Shown here: positions 35,140-47,350 of the stretch, one piece after another
Layout of the letters: every line of letters starts with the position of its first letter
Position numbering within the stretch: position 1 is the first letter of the stretch
Source: Lytechinus pictus
Taxonomy: Eukaryota > Echinodermata > Echinoidea > Temnopleuroida > Toxopneustidae
DNA: 64,000 nt
Direction of reading: 5' to 3'
Assembly (NCBI RefSeq): GCF_037042905.1
Contig: NW_026974140.1
Span: 15,922,001 to 15,986,000, forward strand
Position numbers and translations under genes: made by a program
Notes under the pieces: model-generated
What the model was told of the DNA's origin: nothing
The model's database searches: none
The model's input: the letters and a program-made list of their open reading frames with translations, nothing else

Positions 35140-36990
35140 TTTTTTATGTGAGCAATACAAACGCAATTATTTTCATTTGTAAAATTTTCACAAGAATCAA
35201 CCCTAATTACTTATAAATTCAAAGAAACCAGCATATGTTTCAGTTTAATGACTTCATTAAGGCGAGATAAGTGAGACAATGAGGTCAGTCCTAGAGATTT
35301 CCCGTTAGTTACGAAGTGACCATGAAAAACAGGTTAGCGAAGTGTACAAATTGTCTGATCAATAAGGTCCGATTTTTTGTACTACGCCCAATTACTCTAA
35401 AAACAGTTCTATGCGAGTGAAGGGAGCGAGCCCCCCCCCCCCCGAAAGATTTTGAATAAGTGATTGCTTTATATTTTTCATGTGGCAAGGCCAAACCGGC
35501 CAGTACAACGATGAAGCCCACCACCCCCCCCCCCCCCGTTTCCGCGGCCCCTGGATGAAACACTGTCAATATATGTTCATGATATGAGTAAAACATATAT
35601 AGGCAAGCATTGATTTCAAAGTTTTATATTAAAAAGACTCTCTTTAGAGAGGAATGGGAGTACGGAAACACGCTATTCCCAGAAATTGGTGACTTTATAT
35701 CCCAATCTGATAAGGATTCATATGGGAATTTCCCCAAGGATTTTCACTGTTGCAGTGTTAGTATTCTCATTTTCAGATGACACATTCTACCCCCCCCCCT
35801 TACAAAAACTGAGAAAAAAATGATCTTGGATTCCGAGCTCAATATGCACATAATAGTTACATCAGATGACCAAATATTTTATGTATGAATACATCATCTT
35901 CATTAACCAAATTATGAACTCTTAAATGTTTTTCCCATTCTGCTTTACAAAATGTATTGATCAAATTATTTAATGAATCTGGGGTTGTCTTTTTTTTCAA
36001 GCAATGTGCTTACGAAGACAGTCCTTCCCCTGCTATGCTATAATAATTTGGTGGTAGATCATTTTGTTTGGAATAATATTTTTGGAACGCTTTATCCGTG
36101 ATTGATGCCAAAACACAGTAATCAATAAAAAAATTATAATGTTTGTTATGTTAGGAAAACTATATACGAAATGAATGCATGCAGAGGAGAACAGATCAAA
36201 CCAAATCAAATTTGAAACAACATTGGAATTGATGAGTCGAAGACCAAGATGAAATATTTTCTACTTGGTGGTATCATCAAATTAATCTTCACAGGTGTGT
36301 TCTCTGACATCTTGGTTAGGGTCCCTCTGAGCATGCTGAAAAGATGTAACTAAACATAATTAAGGACTTGAAACATATTAGAAAACGTGCTTCACTTTCT
36401 ACAGAAAATGATAAGAAAACATGAACGTTATTGTTGCAATATCTAGAGGGTGTTACCTTCAGATTAGTCATATCAAGTATTTTCCCAGTTATACCACAAA
36501 CACTGTCAATGTTTTAGCGACAAACAATCCTTCACAATCCTAATGATTACCCAACTACGTCACTAAAAAGTACCACTGCTATCACCATCATGACCAATCA
36601 GCTGTTAGGAAGTCTTTCCGCATAACAACACTTTGCAATCCTTGTGCAATAACCAAACATATATACCGCAGAGGCTTGAAGATAAGTTTAGAACTGAAAT
36701 ACAACTCAATCTATATGGAATAGGATTCTAATGGTGCCAAATGTATATCGCTTGTATTCAAATTCGAAATCAAGATTGCATTACTAGCATTGATTGTATG
36801 CATCGTAATTGCATTGTGGCGAGATATAAGCATCTAATTTTGGCAAGGGCTCAACCGAGCTGGCAGAAAAGTACTGCATTCATAAAACTGTTTGCCAATC
36901 ATTACTTCAGATTCGAAGATACTTGAAGAGAGGACCTCCTTTATCCACGGCGCTGCATCTTTATCTTGTATTCAATTTTCTTGGACAAGA
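35140..36990. other. Upstream region of the first LAPTM-like gene, no other gene
   Basis: Contains poly-C runs (35430, 35525) and a fragment ending CCGCGGCCCCTG (35537-35551) that matches the ends of the element at 37301. TATATA at 36660-36665 could serve the LAPTM-like gene, but several upstream ATGs would then precede the chosen start, so this is weak. Confidence 0.4.
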
Positions 36991-37011
36991 CAATCTTTAA
37001 AGTATTTAAAA

Positions 37012-37089
37012 ATGGCGATCATCATGAAGAGTTGTTGTTGCTTTGAAACGATTGAGAAGGGAACGGTGGCTTCAGCTATTTACTCTATG
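37012..37089 (+). CDS. Copy 1 exon 1
   Basis: Encodes residues 1-26 from the chosen ATG, including CCCF and the beginning of membrane span 1 (ASAIYSM). The donor GTAAGT follows directly, phase 0. The equivalent exon of copy 2 also ends in AIYS plus one residue. Confidence 0.75.
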
Positions 37090-40000
37090 GTAAGTGTTGT
37101 ATGAGTCTCGTCAGAATCATTGCTTCCCTGATTGCATATTAACACTCCTAGAAATTAGATCATATACTTCGATGTGACATACTTACAAATAATTATTAAG
37201 CATTGTTGAAAATGGTAATTGACCTGATGGGCATTTGGACTCCCGAAAAGTTCCACGAGAGAAGGAGACACTGGAATACAGATGCGGGTTGGGGACACAT
37301 CAGGGGCCGCGGAACCGGGGGGCTGGGGGCTTCAGCCCCCCCCCCCCCCACTTTTTTCCAAAACCGTGTACAAAAACGTAAAATTGACCATAATGATTGT
37401 GATTTTTAGCATGGTCAGCCCCCACACTTTTGGCTCAGCCCCCCACTTTGAAAACCGTTCCGCGGCCCCTGCACATCCCCCATGCACCAAAGATACAACT
37501 GCGGAGGGGGGGGGGGGTAAAAAGGAAGGAAATCTGTTAAGAAAATATATTTTCTTCTTGAAAAGGTCAAATAATTTTGGATCTCTCGCTTCACCCCCTC
37601 AATATGACACTCATGACACCACTGGTGCCAGACAATATTATAAGCTATTTCAAAGTGGATTTGACAAACAACCCCTACACTTTATTCACACCAAGCAACC
37701 CCCTTTTTGCGTATCATATATTTCAAAACAGATCCAATAATACTTGAATAAATTCTCCAGCATGCTTAAATACACTGTTCACTCCTTACATCATTTCCCC
37801 TAAACTTTTGATGCATATTTGATTACAGTCTGTGTGATGCAGTCATTTTAAAGTTCATTTTAAGTTTAAATCTAAATGCCTTGTAGTGAATGACGGAAAT
37901 TAAATTAACATTTAATGAAAGCACTATAAATCTGATTTGGGGGTGGGGTGCGCTGTAATAATTATTTCATTTCGTTTCATTTACTGGTTTTCGCAACATT
38001 TTTCATAACCAAAATCTGGACAAGAAAATACATATCTAAAATTTGACATCAAGATAATGAAAAATAATTTTGTCATCAAACATATCAGTATAAATAAACA
38101 ATTTAAGTGGTATTTTCTGTTACACAATAAATAGGATGGTTGCATTTCGTTTCATTTACTGGTTTTCGCAACATTTTTCATAACCAAAATCTGGACAAGA
38201 AAATACATATCTAAAATTTGACATCAAGATAATGAACAATAATTTTGTCATCAAACATATCAGTATAAATAAACAATTTAAGTGATATTTTCTGTTACAC
38301 AATAAATAGGATGGTTGCAAGGGTCGTCACAAAAGCAAAGCTTGAAAACGTGACAGCCCTGGAAATTAAGTTAGCCAAAATCATATTATCTACTGTTATA
38401 AAACGTTCAAGTGCATGAAGGGACTCGGTGCGGGGGGGGGGGGCAAGGGAGATGTTTGGTCCTTAGAATGAAATGTTATTTAAAAAAAATAAGCTCTGTT
38501 GTTTATTTTTTAAATACATGTTCTAGATAAAAGTCAATGTCTCATTAAAACAATAATAATAATATATTTTTAATTTGTTAGGTTTAATTGCAATTCTTTT
38601 ATGGCTCGTTTAAAGAAATAAAATGATATTGTCTGCTTGAGTGAATCTGGCAATGCATTCCAAATATCAGGTCCAATTCTTTTATGGCTCGTTTAAAGAA
38701 ATAAAATGATATTGTCTGCTTGAGTGAATCTGGCAATGCATTCCAAATATCAGGTCCATGATTTCTTAGTGTTTTATGTGCAAATATAGTGTCCTGGGAT
38801 TATTTAAGTGAATATTATTGCATGTTCTTGTTGGATGTGAGTGTAAATTGCTATTATATGAAAATAAATCCGTGAATATTGGAGGAAACATGCCATAATT
38901 ATATTTACGCATAAAAAGTGATATTTATATTAATATAATATATATTAAATATTTTCAGACGTTAAAAAATTTAAAATATTGCGTGTCATTGAGAATGTTT
39001 TCAAAAGGTAATGTGCATGAGGATGGGGACATTATTTGCCCGAAATCATTTGACAAGTCAGGTTTGAAAGTGAAATTGAATGTTGATCCGCATCGAAAAA
39101 AAAAATGGAAAGTCATTTGAAGTAGGTCGTCGGTGTTTTGATGACATGATAATTTTAACACATCACCAGCACGAACGGTGAAGCTCCTTTTATTCTAATA
39201 TTTTCTTTGCCGGAGAGTGTCTAAAAACAAAAAAGAACTCATGATGTTTTGGTGAAAGCAGCAATGATTCATATTGTTCTATTGATGCGTGCATGATTTT
39301 GACATGGGTGGATTGTTTTGAAACTTGTGTTAAGACTTTGAGGATATCATACTTCCGTTCATGGCCAGAGAATGGTGTGGACCTGGTAGATTTTGGAATA
39401 TATTTTGGATGACCCCCCCCCCATCAAAATATAATAAGAACGGACGTTTTATATTGACGATCTGTATTTATCAATATCCTTAGCGTTGTTTGATAGGAAA
39501 CTAATGTCTTTCCTCTTCATTATGTTGTGCTTAACTTATCAAATTACGCTTGTTAAAAAATAAAAAAGAATGTAAAACTGTTTATAATCATTCAATGAGT
39601 TAGGATAATCATGAGATAATGAGAAAAGAGTACAATAAAAATTTTGGTCATTATTTCAGAAAAACGCAGACTACAATGCACTTCAATTATACAGAGATGA
39701 CTTTTACTATCTTTTAATTATACAAACTGCCCAGTTACACCCCCATGAAAGCATGATCCGATCATTGTTGGCCAATGCGAGGGTTTGATGGATTCCGGAT
39801 ACCGGATATCAGCTGCATTAAATGGGTCCGTTAACCCGAGATCTGTGGCAGATAAAACATTTACGTTTGTCATATCCCAAGCTATGATGTATAGGGATGG
39901 GCATGGCTTTCTTTCATCGACCACACCAGGAGAGCATTTCATGAAACACCTAGTCAGATATTTTCAATGACAATTGTTATAAGCTACTGAAATCCTTGCA

Positions 40001-43000
40001 TCTGATTGGCTGAGAACAATAAGTCAGTGAAAAATCGCTGATATTGAAGCATGAAATATCCTCTGTAATCCCTTAATCCGATTGAAAGATTTGGAAGAAA
40101 TACGAGATCACTTTTCGAAAGCGAGACAGTTCTATTTTCAAAACAAATATAGTTTTAAGCACATGCATCCATAATCCCCATGCCAGCATGAGATAATTTT
40201 TGAACATGATAGCAACAGTGTAATTGATATTCATGAGTCTAAAATCAATTTCAGCCTGTCCACATGCAGATGTAGAAGTCATGCAACAATATACAAAATT
40301 TATTTCAATATCATGAATTTTTAATGTTCTTTTTTTTTTCATATAGCTTCATGATATAATAAGATCACATGCATGGTGTCCATAGTAATATTTTTTTTAA
40401 TCATTATAAATCTGGATGTGGTCTTTCTTATTTGTTTGCATTTTTGTAGTTGACATCTATCATCGCATTCGGATGGGTAACATACAGGATTCAACCTCTT
40501 CAAACATTATTTCAAGGTGAGATTTATTAGTCTTTTGACAAAAAAACCCTTCCGATAATCACAAATTAATGAACAACAAAATACAAATGAAAACACAGAA
40601 TATAATTCGTTCCCTTGTAAACCATGAGAAAGGAATGACATTAATTGTGTTTCAATACACTTGAAATTATTCACGATTGTCTTTAAAAGCTTAGGGTAAA
40701 CTCAAATCCCTGGTCAACTCTATCAAAATTTGAAGAATAAAAGCAATTCATCTAGATTGGCACCACGGTGCTCACTTTGGGAGGAATGAGGGCTGAAGAC
40801 CCCAATATAGTACTTCCCCGTCAGCGGTAGTTTACTGCAAATATTATTTTGTTTCAATTTTGTATACCCCCTCCCCGAAATATAATTTTGGTAGACTTCT
40901 TATATTAAAGCGCAAAGAAAACATGGAGAATTTGAGTGCCAGAGATCAGGTTGTATCTATAATTATATAGCGTGATATTTGTATAGCTCCAATGTTAAAA
41001 AATTTTGTTCATGAATAATTGTACTTAGTTGTGAACGACAACTAGTTACGAAATTCAAATTTAAGTGTTTTGTTTTACCCCTCTCAGATATGGAAGGGGA
41101 TCATGAGATGCACATCCGAGCTATTTATATTTCCTATATGGTAGCTGTCATCTTAACTATCTCTTTGGTCGCTTCGGCTATGATTCTTCTTATAGGAACC
41201 ATAAAGGTAAGATACTCAACATCTTCATCACAATTAAAACGAACTTATAGCATGAAAATTATTTTGATAATGATGATCATATCGCACAGTTTTACCTTCC
41301 TGGTGTATGGGGGGGGGGGGCTTGACCGAAAAAGTTCCATGACAGGAAGAAAAAAGAACAAATGTGAAGAAAATATAAGAAAAGTGGTGAAATGTGATAT
41401 TATTTTCCGAATACTGTGTCAAACTATATATCGAAATTAGATTTTCATTTGAACAATGTTAATTATTTTAATTCGCTCGCTTCCCTCGCTCTAGGCTGTT
41501 GATAAATTTTGCTCTATACACCATGTTGTGCTCTCTCAAAACTTTTGACGCATTGTAGCATCGGTTAGCAATTTGGTAGTTGATCCTCCAGAATACTCCT
41601 GCGAGATTTTTTTTATGGAGGTTACGGTGTCTAGAGAGTGAATTTCAAGGGATTTTAAGTTTATATTTTATTTGTTTCACCAAGATTTACTGTTTATTTC
41701 TTTATTCATTTTCTTTTAACAGGGTAAACGTTTCTTTATGATACCTTTCCTCATCATCATCTTGATCACCATCGTCCTTCAAGTGCCCTTCACAATCTTC
41801 TTGCTCTGTCATTTTGTTAAGGTGAGTAGTCACATCATCATGTCCATATATCATTTATTTATAATCTAACAATTGATGATCTAACTGAATAACTGAATAA
41901 TTAAAAGTACTCGGAATGCTATGCGAACTTAACAGTACTGATTCCAAATTTCCTATTGTGAATTCGTATTTTGAATAAAACATTGTACCAATTTTAACTA
42001 TAGCAATGTTTTCAAATGCAGGAAACGGACGTGACATCTATTGCAAATTTGCTTTTGGTAGCAATGATTTGGGACATACAAATTTAGTTTCAAGTTTCTA
42101 GCAATGTCTTGCTAACCCGACAATCTTTGAACTTATAAGCTTCCTTTCTCGCTCTCTTCATTTCAGACCAACTTTGTGAATCTAACTATTCTGGTACACG
42201 TACTTTTCAACGTACCTCTCGTCTTTTTAAATGTAAGTAAAAAATCTAGTGATTCATTTTAGAATTATATATGGGTACAATTAAAGATGTTCAACAAAAA
42301 CATAAACAGATAAATCAATTAGGCTCTAGCATGTCTACAGTGCGTATCAAAAAAAGTTTACACTTAGAAAAAATCCTGTAAAATTATACATTTGTAATAT
42401 CCTGAAGATTTTTCCACATTTTAACATTGGTACAGATCAATTTACGCAAATGACGATATAACTGTCGAAAAATATTTCCGCTTGAGTGAGCACCACTTAC
42501 TTTTTAAAAGTTAGTGAAAAATGATTTACGCAGAACTTTGAAATAGTTATGCAAATAAAAGTAGACCTTAATCATGAAGAACACGTGGAATTTAGCTAGT
42601 AAAATTGATTTGAAGATATCTTTTACCCTTTTTAACTTGTTTCATTGCCCAAAACATTTCGAAAAGTGCATTGCACCCCACCCCACTCCCCCACACACCG
42701 AGGCCATCGTGACGATATTTGCTTTACACTGAGCTGTGATTTACATGAAATATGGCTTAGGCCTGATTTTCATTTTGTTAATCATTGTCAAGCTTGGGAA
42801 AAGTGTGGAGAAACAAGTATTAAATTTCAAATGAAATGTAAACCCACTTTAAATGATAAAAACTTAGTGAAAACATGCTGGAGATGTCTGATATAAACCT
42901 TTGTTCCAGCTGGCACAAAAAGGGTAAAGTTTGTGCTTACTAAGTGTTCAATTTTGGTGGCAAAATTGTTACAAAATGCTTGAATGTATCCGTTTTATTT

Positions 43001-44818
43001 CAATTGACTAAAAGTGCAAGGGGAATTTATGAGAAATGTTTCGCAGGGTAAGTTAAATTTCGCCCTTTCCCCTTGATACATCGTGAAAACGAGCATTTCT
43101 GCGCAAACAGACTTCTGCGAGCTTTACAAAAATGGACAGTGCTCACTCAATAGTGTAACATTCTGTCAAAACTTTTACTTTCATTGGATAGATGAGACCC
43201 AAACCAAAGAATATATGTGAAAAAATTACCCACATGTTGTATATCTTTTTAATTCCCAGGGCTTTTTCAAAGTGTAAACTTTTTTTTGATACGCACTGTA
43301 CATTGTTCTGAAGTGACGCATGGCACTTTACATAAGCCTGCATATTCTAGGTTTTTATATTGTTATTATGTCTGACGATTTCGTTTTTCCTCCCAGAATT
43401 CGATATAAACAGTGTCATTCAAAAATATAAACCTCCCCAATAGTCGCCTTTTTTATTCACTCACCTTCAACTGTTCAACATTTCAAGTCTTTGAAAACTA
43501 TTGAACAATCTTATATATCCAACATGACGATCCAAGTTCCGATAAACTTAAGTATATTTTCTACGATTTTATCATTTGACGTTTCTTTTGATAATCATAT
43601 ACAAACGTTCAGGATCGTATTTATAATTTGTATTATTGGTCTTGTATTTTATTAGATTGCAAGTTTTTTCTGTGTGATCGCGAGGTTTCAGCAGTTATCA
43701 TTCGAACCTGAAGATTCATCCGACTCTGACATCGAAAGCCTGGATGAAATCAAGATTGAAAACTTTAATCGTCTCAGGAGAGAATCTCAACATATAACGG
43801 TAAACTTTTTTTTCCTTTCGTGACTGTATTTGTCAATTCTTTTAACTCAGTGCATCGATCCATGTTTTAGATTAGGGGCGGCAAAGGTAAAACAAACAAA
43901 AAAGTCTCAAATATTCGACGCGCTTTGCGTGCCAGTTTATGATAACAAAATTTGCCGGAAAATTTACAATGGGGGGGGGGGGGCGGGGGGGGGGGGCAAA
44001 TCGTTATGTTTGTCTCCCCAAAATAATTTCACTGTGGATCGTTCACCCCTGCCCCCCTACCCCTGGATGGAGGTCTCTGCAATATTACTTTAATTGACAT
44101 TCATCCAGGGTTATACAGGCCTTTACAAGTACAAATACACTCAAAAGACAAATCAGTAAAAAAATGACTAGTTAATAGGGTCAGCCGCTGGGTGCAACTG
44201 TTATTCTAGTCGTATTTAACTATTTTCTAGTCGTATTTTACTAGAACAGAGATATTGCTGACTAGAATATATTTCAAAAGTGTGACTAGACATATCAGTT
44301 GCACCCAGCTGACTAATAGTCTTGTCATTTGACTGATTTGTTTTAAGAGTGTGCTATGTTGTATATAATTTTCCATTATATACTATTATTATGAAAATTT
44401 CGATTTCATTGCATGCTGAGTCATGATATGGCAAAATTTAAACGGTGATGTATGTCACAAACAAGGCCTCAAACTAACATTAAAGTTATTTGACTCATCA
44501 AGTTTGCTTTCCCTCATATTAATGTGATAGTTTTTAATACATTTGGACAAACTATACAAAGAAACACTGGGGTCAAACATAAATATTATTTTCCTGATAT
44601 ATATATATATAGCCACAAAGTTTCTTTTAGGTAGCTCTTATACGATTGATTGTTTATATATTTAGCCCAATAGAGATTATTATAACCAGGGTCCCGTTAT
44701 ATCATTACCGCATTTCATGCATTATACTGAATCTTTTATCGTCGATTACTTACCAGATGTTTCCTTATTATTATATTTATCAACTCCACAGATCTTAAAG
44801 ATACACACCACTGTTTGA
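37012..44818 (+). CDS. LAPTM4/DUF4728-like tetraspan membrane protein, copy 1 (7 exons)
   Basis: Joining 37012-37089, 40450-40516, 41088-41206, 41723-41821, 42167-42232, 43656-43799 and 44792-44818 gives 600 nt, 199 residues plus stop. All introns are GT-AG; phases are 0,1,0,0,0,0. The protein has a short N-terminus with CCCF (residues 8-11), four hydrophobic spans (about 19-38, 60-86, 92-118, 124-152) and a cytosolic tail rich in Ser, Asp and Glu (about 158-180). This matches the lysosomal-associated LAPTM4/5 layout and the related DUF4728 family, which act in late endosomes, lysosomes or cell junctions. The start has a good context (aaaATGG) and aligns with the start of the downstream paralogue; an in-frame ATG at 36892 is less likely. 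The last exon is tiny with a modest acceptor, so the C-terminus is the least certain part. There are no PPxY motifs, unlike copy 2. Exact family assignment is not certain. Confidence 0.72.
37301..37471. mobile_element. 171-bp hAT-like MITE with CAGGGGCCGCGGAAC ends (intron 1 of copy 1)
   Basis: The ends CAGGGGCCGCGGAAC and GTTCCGCGGCCCCTG are perfect inverted repeats. The flanks share CACATC with a one-base shift, so the target duplication is imperfect. The interior has poly-G/poly-C and repeated AGCCCCC(A)C segments. A right-end fragment of the same family lies at 35540. Confidence 0.65.
37968..38317 (+). repeat. Tandem duplication, 2 x 175 bp
   Basis: Copies 37968-38142 and 38143-38317 begin 'catttcgtttcatttactgg' and end 'ataggatggttg', differing at only a few positions (for example aaaaataa/aacaataa and gtggta/gtgata). 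It lies within intron 1 of the first LAPTM-like gene. Recent by sequence identity. Confidence 0.88.
38580..38905 (-). pseudogene. Non-LTR retrotransposon RT C-terminus, frameshifted
   Basis: The minus strand reads FMRKYNYGMFPPIFTDLF.. then ..NLHSHPTRTCNN.., a stop and frameshift, then GPDIWNALPDSLKQTISFYF.. . The order 'fm.kyh...lP..f..lF', 'vh.y.TR', 'GP..WN.LP..lK.s.s...FK' is the signature end of CR1/L2/Jockey-type RT proteins. The last part is duplicated in tandem (38591-38756). It is dead debris within intron 1 of copy 1. Confidence 0.7.
38591..38756. repeat. Tandem duplication, 2 x 83 bp
   Basis: The unit 'caattcttttatggctcgtt..atatcaggtc' occurs at 38591-38673 and 38674-38756 with no visible difference. 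It duplicates the RT C-terminal tail of the surrounding remnant, so it arose after insertion. Confidence 0.88.
39718..39942 (-). other. Unidentified coding-like open frame
   Basis: A 74-codon minus-strand frame has protein-like composition, including IIAWDMTNVNVLSATDLGL and DPFNAADIRYPESIKPSHW, unlike the AT-driven frames around it. I do not recognise the family. It lies in intron 1 of the LAPTM-like gene on the opposite strand, so an old transposon ORF fragment is the likeliest explanation. No splice partners were identified. Confidence 0.3.
40450..40516 (+). CDS. Copy 1 exon 2
   Basis: Acceptor TTTTTGTAG, donor GTGAGA, 67 nt leaving phase 1. Completes membrane span 1 and enters the first luminal loop (LTSIIAFGWVTYR..). 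Confidence 0.7.
41088..41206 (+). CDS. Copy 1 exon 3
   Basis: Acceptor CCTCTCAG, donor GTAAGA. The split codon gives Asp49. The exon encodes the acidic loop and membrane span 2 (YMVAVILTISLVASAM..), ending with Lys88. Confidence 0.75.
41723..41821 (+). CDS. Copy 1 exon 4
   Basis: Acceptor TTTTAACAG, donor GTGAGT, 99 nt, phase 0 at both ends. Encodes GKRFFMIPFLIIILITIV.., membrane span 3. The N/GKRF..P start is shared with exon 4 of copy 2 (NKRFLFLPY). Confidence 0.78.
42167..42232 (+). CDS. Copy 1 exon 5
   Basis: Acceptor CATTTCAG, donor GTAAGT, exactly 66 nt as in copy 2. Encodes the start of membrane span 4 (NLTILVHVLFNVPLVFLN). Confidence 0.75.
42338..43298. mobile_element. 961-bp TA-flanked inverted-repeat element (intron 5 of copy 1)
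   Basis: CAGTGCGTATCAAAAAAAGT opens and the complement ..TTTTTTTTGATACGCACTG closes the element, about 28 bp of terminal inverted repeat. TA flanks both sides (42336-42337, 43299-43300), as for Tc1/mariner-type elements. A second inverted pair ('gagtgagcacca' near 42485, 'agtgctcactca' near 43137) lies inside. The 83-codon frame at 42645-42896 has no DDE motif, so it is non-autonomous. Confidence 0.72.
43656..43799 (+). CDS. Copy 1 exon 6
   Basis: Acceptor TTTATTAG, donor GTAAAC. Finishes span 4 (IASFFCVIARF) and encodes the acidic tail with SSDSDIESLDE, which has several casein-kinase-2-type S/T-x-x-D/E contexts. Confidence 0.68.
44137..44352. mobile_element. 216-bp palindromic MITE (intron 6 of copy 1)
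   Basis: 'acactcaaaagacaaatcagt' at 44137 faces 'actgatttgttttaagagtgt' ending at 44352. A second inverted pair, 'gctgggtgcaactg' and 'cagttgcacccagct', brackets a CTAGTCGTATTT-rich centre. It lies about 440 bp before the last exon of copy 1. Confidence 0.65.
44792..44818 (+). CDS. Copy 1 exon 7 (terminal, tentative)
   Basis: After the acceptor CTCCACAG the phase-0 frame gives eight residues and a TGA. Read-through of the exon 6 donor gives a quick stop as well, so the exact C-terminus could differ. Candidate poly(A) signals follow at 45715 and 46168. Confidence 0.45.
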   Translation: MLKIHTTV

Positions 44819-46369
44819 GGCACCCTCGGTTTATTGGCAGACAGACGCTCATTTCGGATAATTCAGTGACGTTCTTGAATGACGACTGATTATAGCAAGA
44901 CAACAAAAACGATGATTACAGCCATGATGACGGCGACGAACGTGATGATGATGTTGATGATGATGATGATGATGATAATGATAATTGGCAAAACATATAC
45001 GTGATGAACTTTTCGCGAGATATTGAAATCTCAAACAATTTATTAGAAATACTTTTATTATAAAAAAAGTAATCATAATTCCTAAAGTGAAGTTATGTGA
45101 CTAATAATAGACATTCAAAAGATGTGACGTCAATGCAATACATGTTTTTCTTTGGGAAATATGCTGGTTCGTATCTTCCAATGTAATTCTCTTTTGCGCT
45201 CTCTCTTGCTCTTCCCCCATCTGCTGCGCGCACTCCCCGTTTCTCCTTCCCCCTCTCTCGCTTTCTCTCTCACTTGACACTATTTTTATTATGATATTCA
45301 AAATTAGTCTGAATTATTTAATGTATTGAATAATGTGATGATTGCGATTGGGCAAATATCATGAGCATGCTATACATACCGTCTTTGCGCTGTTGCTTCC
45401 ACTGCCATTTTAAATCATGTTATTTCTTAGTATATATAACCATACGACACTGGCCTGATGTTTAGGATTACATTTTGGCATGGATGCTCTGAATTTAGGC
45501 ATATAAATATGCATCATGTATTAAAAAATATGCAGATAATGATGCAGATGTTTCCTAATACATTAGTCAGGAACTATTTCTGGAGGGTCCAATATTTAAC
45601 CCTTCACATTCATTGCCCTTATTATTATGCTTGATGAGTGCATTATGAAGGCCAATGTTGTCGTAAATAATATTTATATTGTAATTATAATATATAAGAA
45701 ATATTTCATTGAAATAAATATTCATATCTTGTTTAGACACGATGTTACTTTTTTTCAAATTGCAGCTTTACTGCCCTAACCCAACGTATTAGTATTGAAA
45801 AAATGTGCTTTTAGTCTTGTAGAAATATTGCGATGAAAAATAATATATTTGTCTTGATAACATGTTTATATTATCCATTAACATTCATGATGAATGATAG
45901 CATATTGGTCTTTTTTTAGCATTTTGTGCAGCTTACTCTGGTAAAAGTGCTTTATAAGCCATTTAGTTTTTATCCAAGTGTGTATTGATTGTGTATAAAT
46001 ATGTATGGATGTGTAATCATAAGTTATATTGAATGAATATATATTTTTCAATGTCCCTTTAAATAAGTTACTAGTATTATCCATTTAAAAAAGAGAACTG
46101 TGCTGCCTCATCAGTTGAAAGTATTATACACAAATGCCTCGTATTTTTCGTAGCTGTTACTTCATTTAATAAAATGATCTGAATGTATGTGCATTAAAAA
46201 AACTTATCATGTAAATATACCATTTATATACCTATTCATTGTGAATATGTAAATATACTGTCTCTATAAGAGGCAAGTTTTAGTTTATAAACTGTAAATA
46301 ATAAAATGAAAACAATGCCTCAAAACACTTAATTTCAGATTCTTTCATTTTGATTAGTGATGCATGATG

Positions 46370-46520
46370 ATGAGCAGTGTGGGTGATGGTTATGATGGGG
46401 ATGTCGCACTGTTGGGGGTGACGATGATAATGATGATGATGACGATTATGGTGGTGGTGGTGGTGGTGATGTCACTGATGTTGACTGATATAGTGATGAT
46501 GATGGTGGAGATGTCGGTAG
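46370..46520 (+). repeat. GATGAT/GGTGGT microsatellite region
   Basis: Degenerate trinucleotide repeats, about 150 bp, between the two LAPTM-like genes. A shorter (GAT)n tract lies at 44944-44980. Confidence 0.7.
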
Positions 46521-46654
46521 TATAAAGATCGTATCTCTGTGGTGGATGACGATATGTCGAGCGCCATCTATCGACCTGGCACCACCAAGTTAACTTTTAC
46601 GAGATGAAAGCTATCGTTCTAGAAAGAATTGGAATAGTGTGGAATGGTTATTTA

Positions 46655-47350
46655 CATATATATACTGATGGATCCAAACAGGAAAATTTTTGAACGGGGG
46701 CAGCATTTTATGTTCCTCAATATGAAATAAAAAAGTATTTCAGGTTATCCAATGTAAGTATCATGACATGAGAGCGGAACCACTGAGCGGAACTCTTGGC
46801 CATTTTAATGGCACTTGAGTGGTTAGACTCCTTTGATAAACCATGTTCAGTTGTAATTTTTTGCGACTCTTTGTCAGCACTGAATGTGATTGATTCATAT
46901 TTCATAAAATGCACCATTATTAATGAAATTTTATTTAAAATTCATAAACTCAGTTTGAAAGATATCTGTATTAATTTTGAATGGATTCCCTCACATTGTG
47001 ATGTTAACGGCAATGAGATCGTCGATAAAGCTGACAAGAAAGGAGCCGCGAAAATTTTTGTAGACATCGTTTTACCAAACACAATAAATGAACTCACATG
47101 CTCACGCATGATATTTCAAATTAAACAGCACTCTTCCGGCCTCTGTGAGGTGTGCAAAGAATTTGAGACTATTGAACATTGTATTTTATTTTGTTCAAAA
47201 TATGTAAAGGAGAGACGCATTATGTTTAATAAACTTAAGATGAATGATCCGAATCTTAAACAATTATTGTTAATTAATCCCGATTATACACTGTTGTTGT
47301 TGTTGTTGTTCGGAAAGAAGGATTTCGAATTTTTATTAATAAGAAATTAA
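46655..47350 (+). pseudogene. Non-LTR retrotransposon RNase H and 3' zinc-knuckle remnant
   Basis: YTDGSK (about 46660) starts an RNase H fold. After a stop or frameshift the frame from 46787 reads AELLAILMALEW, then FCDSLSALNVI and WIPSHCDVNGNEIVDKAD, the three RNase H acidic motifs. A C-x2-C-x7-H-x4-C stretch (CEVCKEFETIEHCILFC) follows, as in Jockey/I-type elements. Stops upstream and loss of the RT domain mark it as dead. It occupies the 3.3-kb gap between the tandem paralogues. Confidence 0.75.

Noticed and set aside
36892..37011. Upstream in-frame ATG extending copy 1 of the LAPTM-like protein by 40 residues
   Set aside because: The paralogue starts at the equivalent of 37012, and the extension has no membrane-family features.
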